Shown piece after piece: positions 23,812 to 32,894 of a stretch of DNA of 53,327 nt. The DNA is from DASRIA01 sp038203635 (GTDB lineage: Bacteria > Actinomycetota > Thermoleophilia > Solirubrobacterales > JBBDJG01). The position numbers and the translations under genes were made by a program. The notes under the pieces are model-generated. The model searched no databases, was not told the origin of the DNA, and was given only the letters and a program-made list of their open reading frames with translations. The DNA lies in assembly GCA_038203635.1 (NCBI GenBank), contig JBBRDT010000009.1:1-53327 (forward strand), given 5' to 3'. Positions within the stretch are counted from its first letter, which is position 1, and every line of letters begins with the position of its first letter.

Positions 23812-24558
23812 ATGACCATCAGGAAGAGGACGGTGCTGCCCGGGGCTCTGGCTATCGCGGCACTCGTGATGATGGCGGTGGCCTCGCTGGCCAATGCCGG
23901 TCACGTGCGGCCAAAGGCAGCAAGTCCTTTGCGGGTCACGCTGGTGCCGGCATTCAACGCCTGTACTGCACCAAACCGGACACACGGGCCGCCTTTGGCG
24001 TTCCCGTCCTGTAACCCACCCGTTCAGTCGTCGACCGCCGTCACAGTCGGTGAGCCGACTGCCAATGGTGCTGCGGCGAACATGGAGGGCTTCGTGAAGC
24101 TCAAGGTGGCGGCTGGTGTCCCGGGCCCGCCCGAGGACTCGGACATCTCGATCACCGCGAGCGTTTCGGACGTGCGCTGTCTGGCGGGCACGACCGCCTG
24201 CGGCAACGCGAACGCCATCGACGGCGCCGACTACACCGGCGCGCTCGAGGGCACTGCGACCCTTCGGATCTCCGACCACTGGAACGCGGTCGCCGCGGGT
24301 GGCGGATCTGATCCGGCAACGGTCGTTGACATGCCGTTCCCGGTCTCGGCTGCGTGTGCAAACACGGCGGCCAACACGATCGGTGGTCTCTGCACGATCA
24401 ACTCGTCTGCCAACGCGGCGGTTGCCGGAGCGGTCAAGGACGGTAAGCGTGCCGTAATCGAGGTCGGTCAGATCATCCTCAACGATGGTGGTCCTGACGG
24501 CGTCATAAGCACCGGGCCGAACACCCGCTTCGCGACACAGGGAATCTTCATTCCCTAG
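23812..24558 (+). CDS. Secreted Cys-containing protein, unrecognised domain (copy A)
   Basis: A 248-aa exported protein: the signal peptide ends near residue 29 (AVASLANA), and the mature part is a single domain of about 215 aa. Conserved landmarks shared with the second half of the gene at 42922 are an RPK-x-A start, RV-x-LVPA, HGPPLA, a DYTG motif, PATV-x-D, VK-x2-KR and the C-terminal TGPNT-x-F-x-T-x-G-(I/V)-F-(I/V)-P. Four cysteine positions are shared and two are extra here, suggesting disulfides outside the cell. No named family was recognised. GGAGGGAGG lies upstream of ATG 23812. A strong terminator follows, so it is monocistronic. Confidence 0.78.
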   Translation: MTIRKRTVLPGALAIAALVMMAVASLANAGHVRPKAASPLRVTLVPAFNACTAPNRTHGPPLAFPSCNPPVQSSTAVTVGEPTANGAAANMEGFVKLKVAAGVPGPPEDSDISITASVSDVRCLAGTTACGNANAIDGADYTGALEGTATLRISDHWNAVAAGGGSDPATVVDMPFPVSAACANTAANTIGGLCTINSSANAAVAGAVKDGKRAVIEVGQIILNDGGPDGVISTGPNTRFATQGIFIP

Positions 24559-24597
24559 TTCGCCGAAGATTTACGCCCCTCACGGGGTGAAACCGAA

Positions 24598-24631
24598 GAA
24601 AGGCCGGGAGCCGCATTTCTCCCGGCCTTTC
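24598..24631 (+). terminator. Strong intrinsic-type terminator
   Basis: A perfect 13-bp stem, GAAAGGCCGGGAG (24598-24610) with CTCCCGGCCTTTC (24619-24631), has an 8-nt loop and lies 40 nt after the stop of the secreted protein gene. It separates that gene from the PhoD-like gene. Confidence 0.85.
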
Positions 24632-24743
24632 GTCATTTCCGGGGCAATCAACCGGGGGTCTCGTCCAAGCCCTTCACCGGCACGTCGCGCTCTGTTAGGG
24701 TCGGAGGCCGGGAGTCTGTCGGGGTTCTATTTTGGGAGGTCAC

Positions 24744-26324
24744 GTGAAGAGGTTCGGAATATCAGCGGCGCTTGCGCTTGCCCTGATCGCACTATCGGTC
24801 CCGCTCGGAGCCAGTGGAGATGGCGGCCCACCGCCGCCGACGGGTCCACCGGTTCAGTTCACGCACGGCGTCGCATCGGGCGATGTCACGCAGTCACGCG
24901 CGATCCTGTGGACTCGTGTCGATGGGCCGAGAAAGGTGAAGGTCGAGGTTTCCTGGAACCCGTGGTTCTGGGGCCCGAATTCGTTCACCGGCAGTTTCAC
25001 GACGTCCGCGGCCAGGGACTACACGGTCAAGATCGACGCGAACCACCTCTTTCCGGGACTGAGGTACTGGTACCGCTTCAAGGCCTCGCCGAACGACAGT
25101 GGCCGCAACACGACCTACAGCGACGTCGGGACGTTCAAGACCGCGCCCTGGACGTTCCTGAGGAAGAGCGTCGAGTTCACCTACGACGGCGACTCCGACA
25201 CCAGCCGTGTGGCCGGCGTGAACCCGTTCAACGAATGGGAGGTGCTCGACCGCGCCCGCGAGGAGAACGGGGACTTCTTCATCTACCTCGGCGACACGAT
25301 CTACTCGGACTCCAGCTTCCGGCCGGGCGGACCGGCGGTCACCGTCGACCAGTACCGCGACACCTACAAGGAAGGTCGCACGTACCCGCCGTTGACCAAG
25401 CTGGAGAAGGCGACGTCGGTCTACCCGTTGATGGACGATCACGAGGTCGTGAACGACTACGACGGCAAAACCGTCGACCCAGCCCGCTACGCGGCCGGCA
25501 GGCAGGCGTTCCTGGAGTACATGCCCATCCGGGAGACGGGCTTGCTGCACGACACGACGTGCGCGGGTGACCCGTTGTACCGGACGGTCAAATGGGGCAA
25601 GGACGTGGAGCTGTTCATCACAGACCAGCGCTCATGCCGGGACGCGTCCGTCGAGGCCATCTGCAACGGCGACCTCGGACCAACGCTCCCGACGTCTGTG
25701 AGGACGTCAGGCCTGTTCGCCCTGTTCCTGCCCCCGACCCCGCCCGCCGGTTGTCTGGAGGCGATCAACGACCCCAACCGCACGATGTTGGGGCCGGTGC
25801 AGAAGGCGAAGTTCAAGCACGACCTGGCGAACTCGACCGCGAAGCACAAGGTCGTGATCAGCGAGCTCGCGTGGCAGCAGTTCTACGCGCTGCCGTACGA
25901 CCGCTGGGAGGGCTACGGCGGTGAGCGCTCGGAGATCCTGAACTTCATCCGGGACAACGGGATCGAGAACGTCGAGTTCCTGACCACGGACAACCACGGC
26001 ACTCTGCAGAACCAGGTGTTCATCGACAACTACGATGACCCCGAGACGATCGCGGTCGAGGCCATCACTGGCCCCGTCGCCACCAACACCTTCCAGAACG
26101 AGGTGATTCAGGTGGCCGGCCCGCTCGGGCTGTTCGTGTTCAACCAGGTGCTGGACCTGGTCGACATCGACTGCCGTCACCTGGACAAGTACTCGTACGG
26201 GCACGTCCAGTACGACAAGAACGCGGGCACCGCGACGGTGTCCTCGAAGGATCAGTTGGGGGCAGTGATCAACGATCAGAACAAGGTGCCGCTCGTGCCC
26301 TGCACGCAGACGTACGGGCCCTAG
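24744..26324 (+). CDS. phoD: Secreted PhoD-like alkaline phosphatase/phosphodiesterase
   Basis: A 526-aa exported phosphatase that should release phosphate from organic esters outside the cell. The signal peptide (about 1-25) is followed by the PhoD N-terminal domain with HGVASGD at 41-47 and the strand TRVDGPRKVKVEVSWN. The metallophosphatase domain holds FIYLGDTIYSDS and PLMDDHEVVNDYDG, whose Asp, Asn and His positions fit the PhoD metal site, and later FLTTDNHG. GTG 24744 has GGGAGG 5 nt upstream. PhoD enzymes bind Fe and Ca and are commonly phosphate-starvation induced; no Pho box was identified. Confidence 0.9.
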   Translation: MKRFGISAALALALIALSVPLGASGDGGPPPPTGPPVQFTHGVASGDVTQSRAILWTRVDGPRKVKVEVSWNPWFWGPNSFTGSFTTSAARDYTVKIDANHLFPGLRYWYRFKASPNDSGRNTTYSDVGTFKTAPWTFLRKSVEFTYDGDSDTSRVAGVNPFNEWEVLDRAREENGDFFIYLGDTIYSDSSFRPGGPAVTVDQYRDTYKEGRTYPPLTKLEKATSVYPLMDDHEVVNDYDGKTVDPARYAAGRQAFLEYMPIRETGLLHDTTCAGDPLYRTVKWGKDVELFITDQRSCRDASVEAICNGDLGPTLPTSVRTSGLFALFLPPTPPAGCLEAINDPNRTMLGPVQKAKFKHDLANSTAKHKVVISELAWQQFYALPYDRWEGYGGERSEILNFIRDNGIENVEFLTTDNHGTLQNQVFIDNYDDPETIAVEAITGPVATNTFQNEVIQVAGPLGLFVFNQVLDLVDIDCRHLDKYSYGHVQYDKNAGTATVSSKDQLGAVINDQNKVPLVPCTQTYGP

Positions 26325-26351
26325 GTCTGAGGAATCAGCAGCTCCACGACG

Positions 26352-26377
26352 GAGGGGGCGGCGCGAGCCGCCCCCTC
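26352..26377. terminator. Bidirectional terminator hairpin
   Basis: An 11-bp perfect stem, GAGGGGGCGGC (26352-26362) and GCCGCCCCCTC (26367-26377), on a GCGA tetraloop. It sits in the 66-nt gap between convergent phoD and the GGDEF-HD-GYP gene. Confidence 0.8.
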
Positions 26378-26390
26378 TTCGCGTGAAGCC

Positions 26391-28013
26391 TCAGGATGCG
26401 ATAGCGGGGCGCTCGGTCGAGATGTTTGCCTCTTCGAGGTAGCGCGCGAGCGCGTCCACACACGCCGGGTCGAACTGCGTCCCAGCGTTGTTGACCATCT
26501 CGGCCATCGCGTCAGAGCGTGACTGCGGCTCGCGGTAGGGGCGCCCGCTGGTGATCGCGTCGAAGGCGTCGGCGACATGCAGGATCCGGCACGCCGGCGG
26601 GATGGCGTCGCCGCTGAGGCCGGCCGGGTAGCCGGACCCGTCGTAGCGCTCGAGCGAGTGCCGGATCCACGGCACGATCGTCTCGAGCCCCTGGATCCGC
26701 GAGACCATCTCGGCCCCCCGCACCGGGCTCTGGCGAATCGCCTCCCAGTCGGATTCGGTGAGCGGCTTCTGCTTGCGCAATATGTGGTCCGGGATGGAAA
26801 CCTTGCCGACGTCGTGGAGGATGGCGGCCATCTGGAGGAGCTCGAGGTCGCGCTCCGGCCAGCCGAGCTGATCCCCGATGCCCACGCAGTACTGGGCGAC
26901 CTTCCACGAGTGCTCCTGCTGCACTGCCATCCGGTCGTCCACCGCGCGCGCGAGCGCCGTGGCCCAGCTGAGCTCCTTCGCCGTCAGCACCATCGGCGCG
27001 TTACGTCCACGCTTGCCCGCGTAGAGCTTCGTGTCCGCCGAGCGCTGCAGCTCGTCACGGTCGGCGCCGTCGGTCGGGAAGCACGCCACGCCCACGGAGG
27101 TCGGCGCCCGGGCGGCCAGCGCAGTCTGCAGGCGGCGTGCGATCGTGGCCGAGTCGTCGGGTCCCGCCCCAGGCACGATCACCGCGAACTCGTCTCCGCC
27201 GATGCGCCCGACGGTATCCATTGGCCGCGCCGTGTCATTCATGACGTCGACCGCCCACCGCAGCAGGTCGTCGCCGGCCGCGTGGCCGCGCGTGTCGTTG
27301 ACCTCCTTGAAGTGGTCGAGGTCGAGGCTGATCAGCCCGAACGGGCGGCCGTGGCGCAGCGCGCTGGAAAGCTCTGCATCGAAGCGCTCCTCGAACCCGC
27401 GCCGGTTGAGGCACCCGGTCAGCGGATCCGCGCGTGAGACGCGCGAGAGCGCGTCGCGGCGCTGCTCCTGGTTGCGGGCGTGCCAGCCGCAGAGGGCGGC
27501 CGTGACGCCGAGGCAGAGTGCGAAGAACCCCGTGTACTCCGGGTCCGGCCGGTCACCGGCCACTCCCACTGCGATGTATGCGAGGTAGTCCATTGCTCCG
27601 ATGGCCACCACAGACGCGAGCGGGTACGAGAGCGCAGCAAAGATCACAGGCACGAAGAACATCAGCGCGAGTGGGCTCGTTGCACCGCCGTCGGCCCACG
27701 CGACCGCGGCGGTCAGCGCAATCTGCGTAAGGCTCCACAGCAGGAAGAAGGGCTCGCGCCAGCGGCTGCGCACGACGCGCTCGTGCGGGATCAGCACGAA
27801 CAGCAGCGCCACCACCGCACCGAGCCCGAACATCGACGCAATCAGCTGGCGATCGTCACGGCCCCAGGTCGCGGCCACGTACAGCCAGCCAGCCGCGCAC
27901 AGCACGAGGGTGAGGCGCACGCCGGCGCCGATGCTCTCGGTACGCGCGCGGACCTCGGAGAAGTCGACGCCATTCTCATCCCGCAGTTCGGCCATGCAGA
28001 ACATATCGGCCAC
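26391..28013 (-). CDS. Membrane GGDEF-HD-GYP c-di-GMP protein, HD-GYP site degenerate
   Basis: A 540-aa protein with about six membrane helices (about 32-175), a GGDEF diguanylate cyclase (about 185-340) and an HD-GYP domain (about 350-530). The cyclase looks active: IGGDEF at 271-276 and an inhibitory I-site RxxD (Arg263, Asp266) exactly five residues before GGDEF. The HD-GYP part keeps HDVGK (His400, Asp401) and DGSGYP (458-463). Two usual metal-ligand histidines appear replaced: Ser429 in RQSPVRG (normally xHPxxG) and Leu454 in HSLERYDG (normally HHE or SHE). It may therefore act mainly as a synthase or sensor. It faces phoD convergently across a terminator. Confidence 0.9.
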   Translation of the reverse strand: MADMFCMAELRDENGVDFSEVRARTESIGAGVRLTLVLCAAGWLYVAATWGRDDRQLIASMFGLGAVVALLFVLIPHERVVRSRWREPFFLLWSLTQIALTAAVAWADGGATSPLALMFFVPVIFAALSYPLASVVAIGAMDYLAYIAVGVAGDRPDPEYTGFFALCLGVTAALCGWHARNQEQRRDALSRVSRADPLTGCLNRRGFEERFDAELSSALRHGRPFGLISLDLDHFKEVNDTRGHAAGDDLLRWAVDVMNDTARPMDTVGRIGGDEFAVIVPGAGPDDSATIARRLQTALAARAPTSVGVACFPTDGADRDELQRSADTKLYAGKRGRNAPMVLTAKELSWATALARAVDDRMAVQQEHSWKVAQYCVGIGDQLGWPERDLELLQMAAILHDVGKVSIPDHILRKQKPLTESDWEAIRQSPVRGAEMVSRIQGLETIVPWIRHSLERYDGSGYPAGLSGDAIPPACRILHVADAFDAITSGRPYREPQSRSDAMAEMVNNAGTQFDPACVDALARYLEEANISTERPAIAS

Positions 28014-28144
28014 TACCCAAACGTCTTTACTCGTTGGCGCAAGCGCCCGCTCAAACCGAGGTTAGGAAACTCCCCCCGCGGGTAATGAACCGACATTCAG
28101 TTTGGTCCTGGGCCAACCGCGTCGTCGTTTTGGGGGGTAGGAAA

Positions 28145-31069
28145 ATGGGGGCACTCGCCCGCTCGCTCGTTGCTCTTGCTGCGATAGGCGCAATCGCACT
28201 GATCGCTCCGATCGCGTCGACCCCCGCGGCCGGCGGTCCCGTGCGCGCCGGAGCGGCGGCCGTCGACGCCTCCTGGCACGTCGGCGCCTCCGCCGGGCAG
28301 TACGCCACCGATGGCAGCTTCGTCGGCGCCCACGGCGTCGACCCCACCACCCACTCGTACCGCAAGAACGCCTCGTACGGGATCCAGTCGCGCCTCAGCG
28401 CTCGCGCACTCGTCGTCGAGGGGGCGGACGGGCATCGCGTCGCCCTCGTCAAGAACGACCTCTACATACCGCAGGATCTGCTGTACCGGCGCACCGCGCA
28501 GCTGCTCGAGCAGGGCAATTCCGGGATCACACGTGCGAACCTGACGATCGCGTCCACCCATGACCATTCGTCGCCCTACTACTCATCGACCTCGTGGGGC
28601 GCCTGGGCCTTCCAGGACGTCTACGACGTCCGTTTCTTCGACTACTACGCGAAGCGCATGGCGCAGGCAGTCGAGCAGGCCGCCGGCTCTCTGGTCCCGG
28701 TCCGCATCGGGGCCTCGGTCAGCACGTTCGACAAGACCCACCGGCACTCGTACGGCCCTGAGGTCGCCGACGACGGCACGCCGGCCGGCTATCCCAACGA
28801 AGAGACCGACCACGACCTGACCGTGGTGCGGTTCGACGACGTGTCGAACCCGTCCGATCCCAAGCCGCTGGCGAACCTCGTCAACTTCAGCCTCCACCCG
28901 GAGATGCTGAGCGGCAACGACCTGATCTCTGCGGACTACATGGCGCCGATGCAGCGCATGGTGGACCGCGAGACGGGCGCGGTCACGATCTACACACAGA
29001 ACGCCGTCGGCACCGCCGAGCCCGAGCGCAGCACGTACCACTCCATCCACGAGCGGCTCGAGTTCACCCATCGCGAGTACGCGCAGGCCGAGTACGCCGC
29101 CCGGCTGATGAGCGACGCGATCGTGAACACGTGGCGTGACGTGGAGGACGAGACGCCGGAGCGGCCTTCCAAGTTCGTGCCGTTCCAGAGCGCGCCCGAG
29201 GTCCAGATGGAGGACCGCTGGTTCCCAGGCCCCACCTCACACCCGTACCCGGGCGTATCGAACTGCCGGGCCGACAAGGCCTTCCAGGGCGATCCCCAGT
29301 TCCCGGTCGTCGGCCTTCCCGACTGCGAGAACGGAGTCGGCGTGCTGCAGAGCATCGCGAGCATCTTCGGCCTGCCGGAGCCGCCCGACCCGCCCTCCCC
29401 GCCGGTCGACCCGGGCATCTCGACGGACGACTTCCAGGCGCTCGGGATCCCCTTGCCGGAGAACTACTCGGCGCCATCCTACGCCGGCCTTGCCGAGGAC
29501 GTGAGCGTCCATTTGCAGGCCTTCCGGCTCGGCGACATCCTGTTCACGGTCTGCTCGTGCGAGCAGTGGTTCGACCAATCGCGCAACATCAAGACGCGCA
29601 CCGACTTCGAGCAGGGCAACGACAGTCACGGCTACAACTGGGCGGCGCGCTGCACCTACGACGGCGACGCGGCAGGCACATGGACCTGTCCCGACCCGCG
29701 CAACCCGTCGACCAACCTCCCTGCGATCCCGACCAGCAAGTTCCTGAAGATGAAGGCGCAGGTCAACAACGACGCCAGCGGCTGGAACGACCTGTCAAAC
29801 ATCCTGTGGGCCGAGTCCGAGCCGACCGACCCGAGCCTGATCAAGGGGAACTACACGCACGGCGAGCTGCCGGCCCAGCTGGCCTACAAGCTGACCGTGC
29901 CGATCTCGATGGCCAACGACTACAACGGGTACATCGCGAGCTACCGCGAGTATCAGCGCGGCGACCACTACCGCAAGGCGCTGACGGCCTGGGGCCCGCA
30001 CTCGAGCGACTACCTGGCATCGCGGCTGGTCACGATGGGAGGGCACCTGCGCGGCGGCCCCGCGCCCGCTGCGGAGGTCGGCCAGGAGAAGGTGATCCCC
30101 GACGTCGCGCTCAACGACCAGCGCGCGGACAAGCTCGGCGAGATCGGCGAGACCAGCGTTGCCGCCTACGAGGCGGCCCTCCCGGACGACGGCGGTGACG
30201 CACAGCCGGTCAGCCAGCCGCAGGACATCGAGCGCTTCGACGCGACGTTCTTCAAGTGGGTCGGAGGCTCCAACTTCACCGACAACCCGCACGTGAAGGT
30301 CCGGCGCCTGCTGGGGGGCGAGTGGCGCGGCTACGCCGGCCAATCCGGCGAGATCCCCGTGACGCTCGAGTATCCCCAGGGCGAAGATGTGCCCAGCTAT
30401 CTCGAGGGCGGGCAGGAATGGCGCTGGACGGCACACTTCGAGGCGTTCGCCTCTAACTTCGAGACGATCGAGGGCGGGCGCGCGACGCCCGAGGGGACCT
30501 ACCGGTTCGTCGTGGACGGCCTGCGCCGCGAGGGCGGCAGCGCGGTCCCGTACCACCTCGAGTCGGACACCTTCGACGTGCGGCGCTGGGACGGCGTCAC
30601 CGTGGACGCGATGAAGGTGGACAGGAACGGGCGTGTGGTGTTCACCGTCGGGCCGCGCCGCTCCATCACCGTTACCTCGGGCGGGCCGGCGATCGAGGCC
30701 ACGATCGGGCCGATCGACTATCCGGACAGCTACGACTCCCCGATCCCCTTCATCAAGGAAGAGCGCCAGGCCTTCCGGGACCCGGCGGCACCGACCTCAG
30801 CGACGAAGCTCGAGTGGTTCTGCTTCCGCTGCTCCTTCCGCCCGTGGGCGGACACCGGGCGCCCGGAGATCGCATATCTGACGATCGTGCGCCGTGACGG
30901 CTCGCGTGAGCGGGTTCGGGCCCGCGAGCGCACGGGCGCCTCCTTCTATTCGCCGCGGGCACTGCGCGGGGACGAGACCGCGTTCGTGGCGGCTGGAGAC
31001 GTGCGGGACGCCTTCGGGAACGTCAATGGCGCCGATTCCGGCTCCATACAGCGCCGCAGCGGCAGGTGA
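28145..31069 (+). CDS. Secreted neutral-ceramidase-like hydrolase
   Basis: A 974-aa exported protein. The signal peptide (about 1-30) is followed by a neutral/alkaline non-lysosomal ceramidase-type N-terminal domain: GIQSRLSARALVVE, VALVKNDLYIPQ, and TIASTHDHSSPYY at 135-147, corresponding to the THxHSxP metal and catalytic segment. SLHPEMLSGNDLISADYM is a further family-like block. The C-terminal 250 residues are beta-rich, as in the immunoglobulin-like tail of ceramidases. It is longer than typical bacterial enzymes (about 650-700 aa), with inserts around 380-480. ATG 28145 follows GGGGGGTAGG; a longer upstream frame lacks a signal peptide. The substrate (ceramide or another N-acyl lipid) is inferred. 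Confidence 0.82.
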   Translation: MGALARSLVALAAIGAIALIAPIASTPAAGGPVRAGAAAVDASWHVGASAGQYATDGSFVGAHGVDPTTHSYRKNASYGIQSRLSARALVVEGADGHRVALVKNDLYIPQDLLYRRTAQLLEQGNSGITRANLTIASTHDHSSPYYSSTSWGAWAFQDVYDVRFFDYYAKRMAQAVEQAAGSLVPVRIGASVSTFDKTHRHSYGPEVADDGTPAGYPNEETDHDLTVVRFDDVSNPSDPKPLANLVNFSLHPEMLSGNDLISADYMAPMQRMVDRETGAVTIYTQNAVGTAEPERSTYHSIHERLEFTHREYAQAEYAARLMSDAIVNTWRDVEDETPERPSKFVPFQSAPEVQMEDRWFPGPTSHPYPGVSNCRADKAFQGDPQFPVVGLPDCENGVGVLQSIASIFGLPEPPDPPSPPVDPGISTDDFQALGIPLPENYSAPSYAGLAEDVSVHLQAFRLGDILFTVCSCEQWFDQSRNIKTRTDFEQGNDSHGYNWAARCTYDGDAAGTWTCPDPRNPSTNLPAIPTSKFLKMKAQVNNDASGWNDLSNILWAESEPTDPSLIKGNYTHGELPAQLAYKLTVPISMANDYNGYIASYREYQRGDHYRKALTAWGPHSSDYLASRLVTMGGHLRGGPAPAAEVGQEKVIPDVALNDQRADKLGEIGETSVAAYEAALPDDGGDAQPVSQPQDIERFDATFFKWVGGSNFTDNPHVKVRRLLGGEWRGYAGQSGEIPVTLEYPQGEDVPSYLEGGQEWRWTAHFEAFASNFETIEGGRATPEGTYRFVVDGLRREGGSAVPYHLESDTFDVRRWDGVTVDAMKVDRNGRVVFTVGPRRSITVTSGGPAIEATIGPIDYPDSYDSPIPFIKEERQAFRDPAAPTSATKLEWFCFRCSFRPWADTGRPEIAYLTIVRRDGSRERVRARERTGASFYSPRALRGDETAFVAAGDVRDAFGNVNGADSGSIQRRSGR

Positions 31070-31175
31070 ATCGCGGTTTGTCTTGCCATTGCGGAACCAA
31101 GTGCCACGTTTCGACGTCCGGAGCGGCGGGAACCATTAGTTAGTTACGTCAGGTTCAAACAAAACTCGCCGCGGA

Positions 31176-31664
31176 ATGCTCACACCCCGGTACATAGAGG
31201 CCGAATCGTGCGTGGATCCACGGATGGAAAAGCAGCGATCTTCGAAACTTCACCAGCTCCTGGGCCGCAGCTTCAAGGCTGACCGGCAGGCTCCCGGCGC
31301 GGCTCGGAACGCCCTCGGGTCCCTCAACGGCTCGCTCGACGCCGCGCTTGCCGAGGACCTCAGGCTGCTGGTGTCGGAGTTGGTCACGAACAGCCTCCGC
31401 CACACAGGCTCCACCGAGATCGAGCTCGAGGTCTGGCGCTCGGACGAGGTCGTGCGGGTCACGGTGTCCGACCGCGGGGCGGGATTCGATCTCGCCGGGC
31501 CGCCGACGCCGGGGGATGCCTCCGGGTGGGGTCTCTTCATGGTCGACCGGCTCGCCGACCGGTGGGGGGTCGAGACGGATGGCAACACGCGCGTCTGGTT
31601 CGAGCTGACGCGGCCGGACGCGAGCGGACCCGCGCGCCGCGATTTCTTCGATTCGACCCTCTAG
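31176..31664 (+). CDS. RsbW-like ATP-binding anti-sigma kinase (HATPase_c_2)
   Basis: A 162-aa GHKL ATPase of the RsbW/SpoIIAB kind, which bind a sigma factor or phosphorylate an anti-anti-sigma. The N box is LVSELVTNSLRH, the G1 box VSDRGAGFD and the G2 box GWGLFMVDRLADRWGV. The N-terminal FKADRQAPGAARNAL matches family starts. The start is unsure: ATG 31176 or ATG 31224, neither with a strong ribosome site. No antagonist gene adjoins it; its last 4 nt overlap the end of the convergent REC-HD-GYP gene. It could work with the RsbU-like phosphatase at 5589 and a sigma factor in the window, which is inference. Confidence 0.85.
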   Translation: MLTPRYIEAESCVDPRMEKQRSSKLHQLLGRSFKADRQAPGAARNALGSLNGSLDAALAEDLRLLVSELVTNSLRHTGSTEIELEVWRSDEVVRVTVSDRGAGFDLAGPPTPGDASGWGLFMVDRLADRWGVETDGNTRVWFELTRPDASGPARRDFFDSTL

Positions 31665-32755
31665 GCGAAGACGACCGGCGGGTCCGGGGTCACCGTCGGC
31701 CCCATGTGCCGGTCCCGGATCTCAATGAGCTGGTCGACGTCTTCGAAGAACAGGTCCACGAGGCGCGGGTCGAAGTGCCTGCCCCGCTCCTCCCGCATGA
31801 TCCGCATCGTGTCCTCGAGCGAGAACGCCTTGCGATAGGGCCGGTCACTGGTGAGGGCGTCGAATACGTCCGCGACCGCGGCCACCTGTCCTTCCATCGG
31901 GATCGTGCTTCCGGACAGCTGCCGGGGGTAGCCGCTCCCGTCCCACTTCTCGTGGTGGGTCAGCGCGATCGTCGCGCCCAGCTCCAGCAACGCGCTGCCG
32001 GACCCCGCCAGGATCTGGTAGCCGATCCAGGTATGGCGCTCCATCTCCGCGCGCTCCTCGTCGTCGAGCGCGCCGGGACGCAGCAGCAGGCTGTCCGCGA
32101 GGGCGACCTTGCCGACGTCGTGCATCGGGCTCGCGATCTTGATCGACTCGACGTCTAGGCCGAGCTTGCCGGCGAGCAGCGCGGAATACGCGCTCATCCG
32201 CTCGGTGTGACCGCCCGTCTCCTCGTCGCGGTACTCGACGGCGCGTGAAAGGCGTCGCACGATCTCCTCCCGCGAAAGCTTCAGCCGCGATGCCGATCGC
32301 TCCAGCGCAGCTGTACGTGCTCGCACGATCTGCTCGAGCGTCTCCCGGTGGGCGCGGTTCTCCAGCTCGAGCTTGCGGCGCTGCAGCGCGTTGCGAGCCG
32401 CGATCAGCACCTGGTTGGGGGTGACCGGCTTGATCACGTAGCTGTAGGTGCCCAGATCGATCGCGCGGTCGGCCAGCTCGGGCTCGTCGAGGTCCATGAT
32501 CGTGATCGTCGCCGTGCGCGGCAACTCCTCCAGGACGAACTCGACCAGGCCCAGGCCGGCGTCATCGGGCAGGTCGACGTCGGCGATCACCAGGTCGAAG
32601 TCCTCGGCCGCGCAGAGGGCGCGGGCCGAGAGTGCGTCCTGCGCGACCTCGCAACGGTAGCCGGCTCCTTCCAGCACCTGCAGCAGCATCGTCTGCGACC
32701 GAGGCTCGGCGTCGACTATCAGGACTCGTTCGTCATCTCCGCGTAGCGGCGTCAT
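31661..32755 (-). CDS. Response regulator with HD-GYP phosphodiesterase output
   Basis: A 364-aa REC-HD-GYP protein predicted to hydrolyse c-di-GMP on phosphorylation. The receiver domain (about 9-125) has the phospho-acceptor Asp59 (LVIADVDLP) and Lys in YVIKPV. A coiled coil (about 125-165) leads to HD-GYP (about 168-345) with a full ligand set: GGHTERM (His183), MHDVGK (His212, Asp213), RHTWIGYQIL (His241), THHEKWDG (His267, His268) and SGYP. This contrasts with the degenerate domain at 26391. No sensor kinase is adjacent. The 3' end overlaps the RsbW-like gene by 4 nt in convergent orientation. Confidence 0.92.
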   Translation of the reverse strand: MTPLRGDDERVLIVDAEPRSQTMLLQVLEGAGYRCEVAQDALSARALCAAEDFDLVIADVDLPDDAGLGLVEFVLEELPRTATITIMDLDEPELADRAIDLGTYSYVIKPVTPNQVLIAARNALQRRKLELENRAHRETLEQIVRARTAALERSASRLKLSREEIVRRLSRAVEYRDEETGGHTERMSAYSALLAGKLGLDVESIKIASPMHDVGKVALADSLLLRPGALDDEERAEMERHTWIGYQILAGSGSALLELGATIALTHHEKWDGSGYPRQLSGSTIPMEGQVAAVADVFDALTSDRPYRKAFSLEDTMRIMREERGRHFDPRLVDLFFEDVDQLIEIRDRHMGPTVTPDPPVVFA

Positions 32756-32894
32756 GTTCAGCTCTATCTCGACGGCGCGGGGCGCGACTGGATCGGCCCG
32801 TCGACCGATGGTCGGGACGTGCAGGTCCCAGTTGGGGGCACAGTGAATATCGGCAGCGCCCTTGCATGGCTAAAGGGTTACTTTCCGTGCGATG

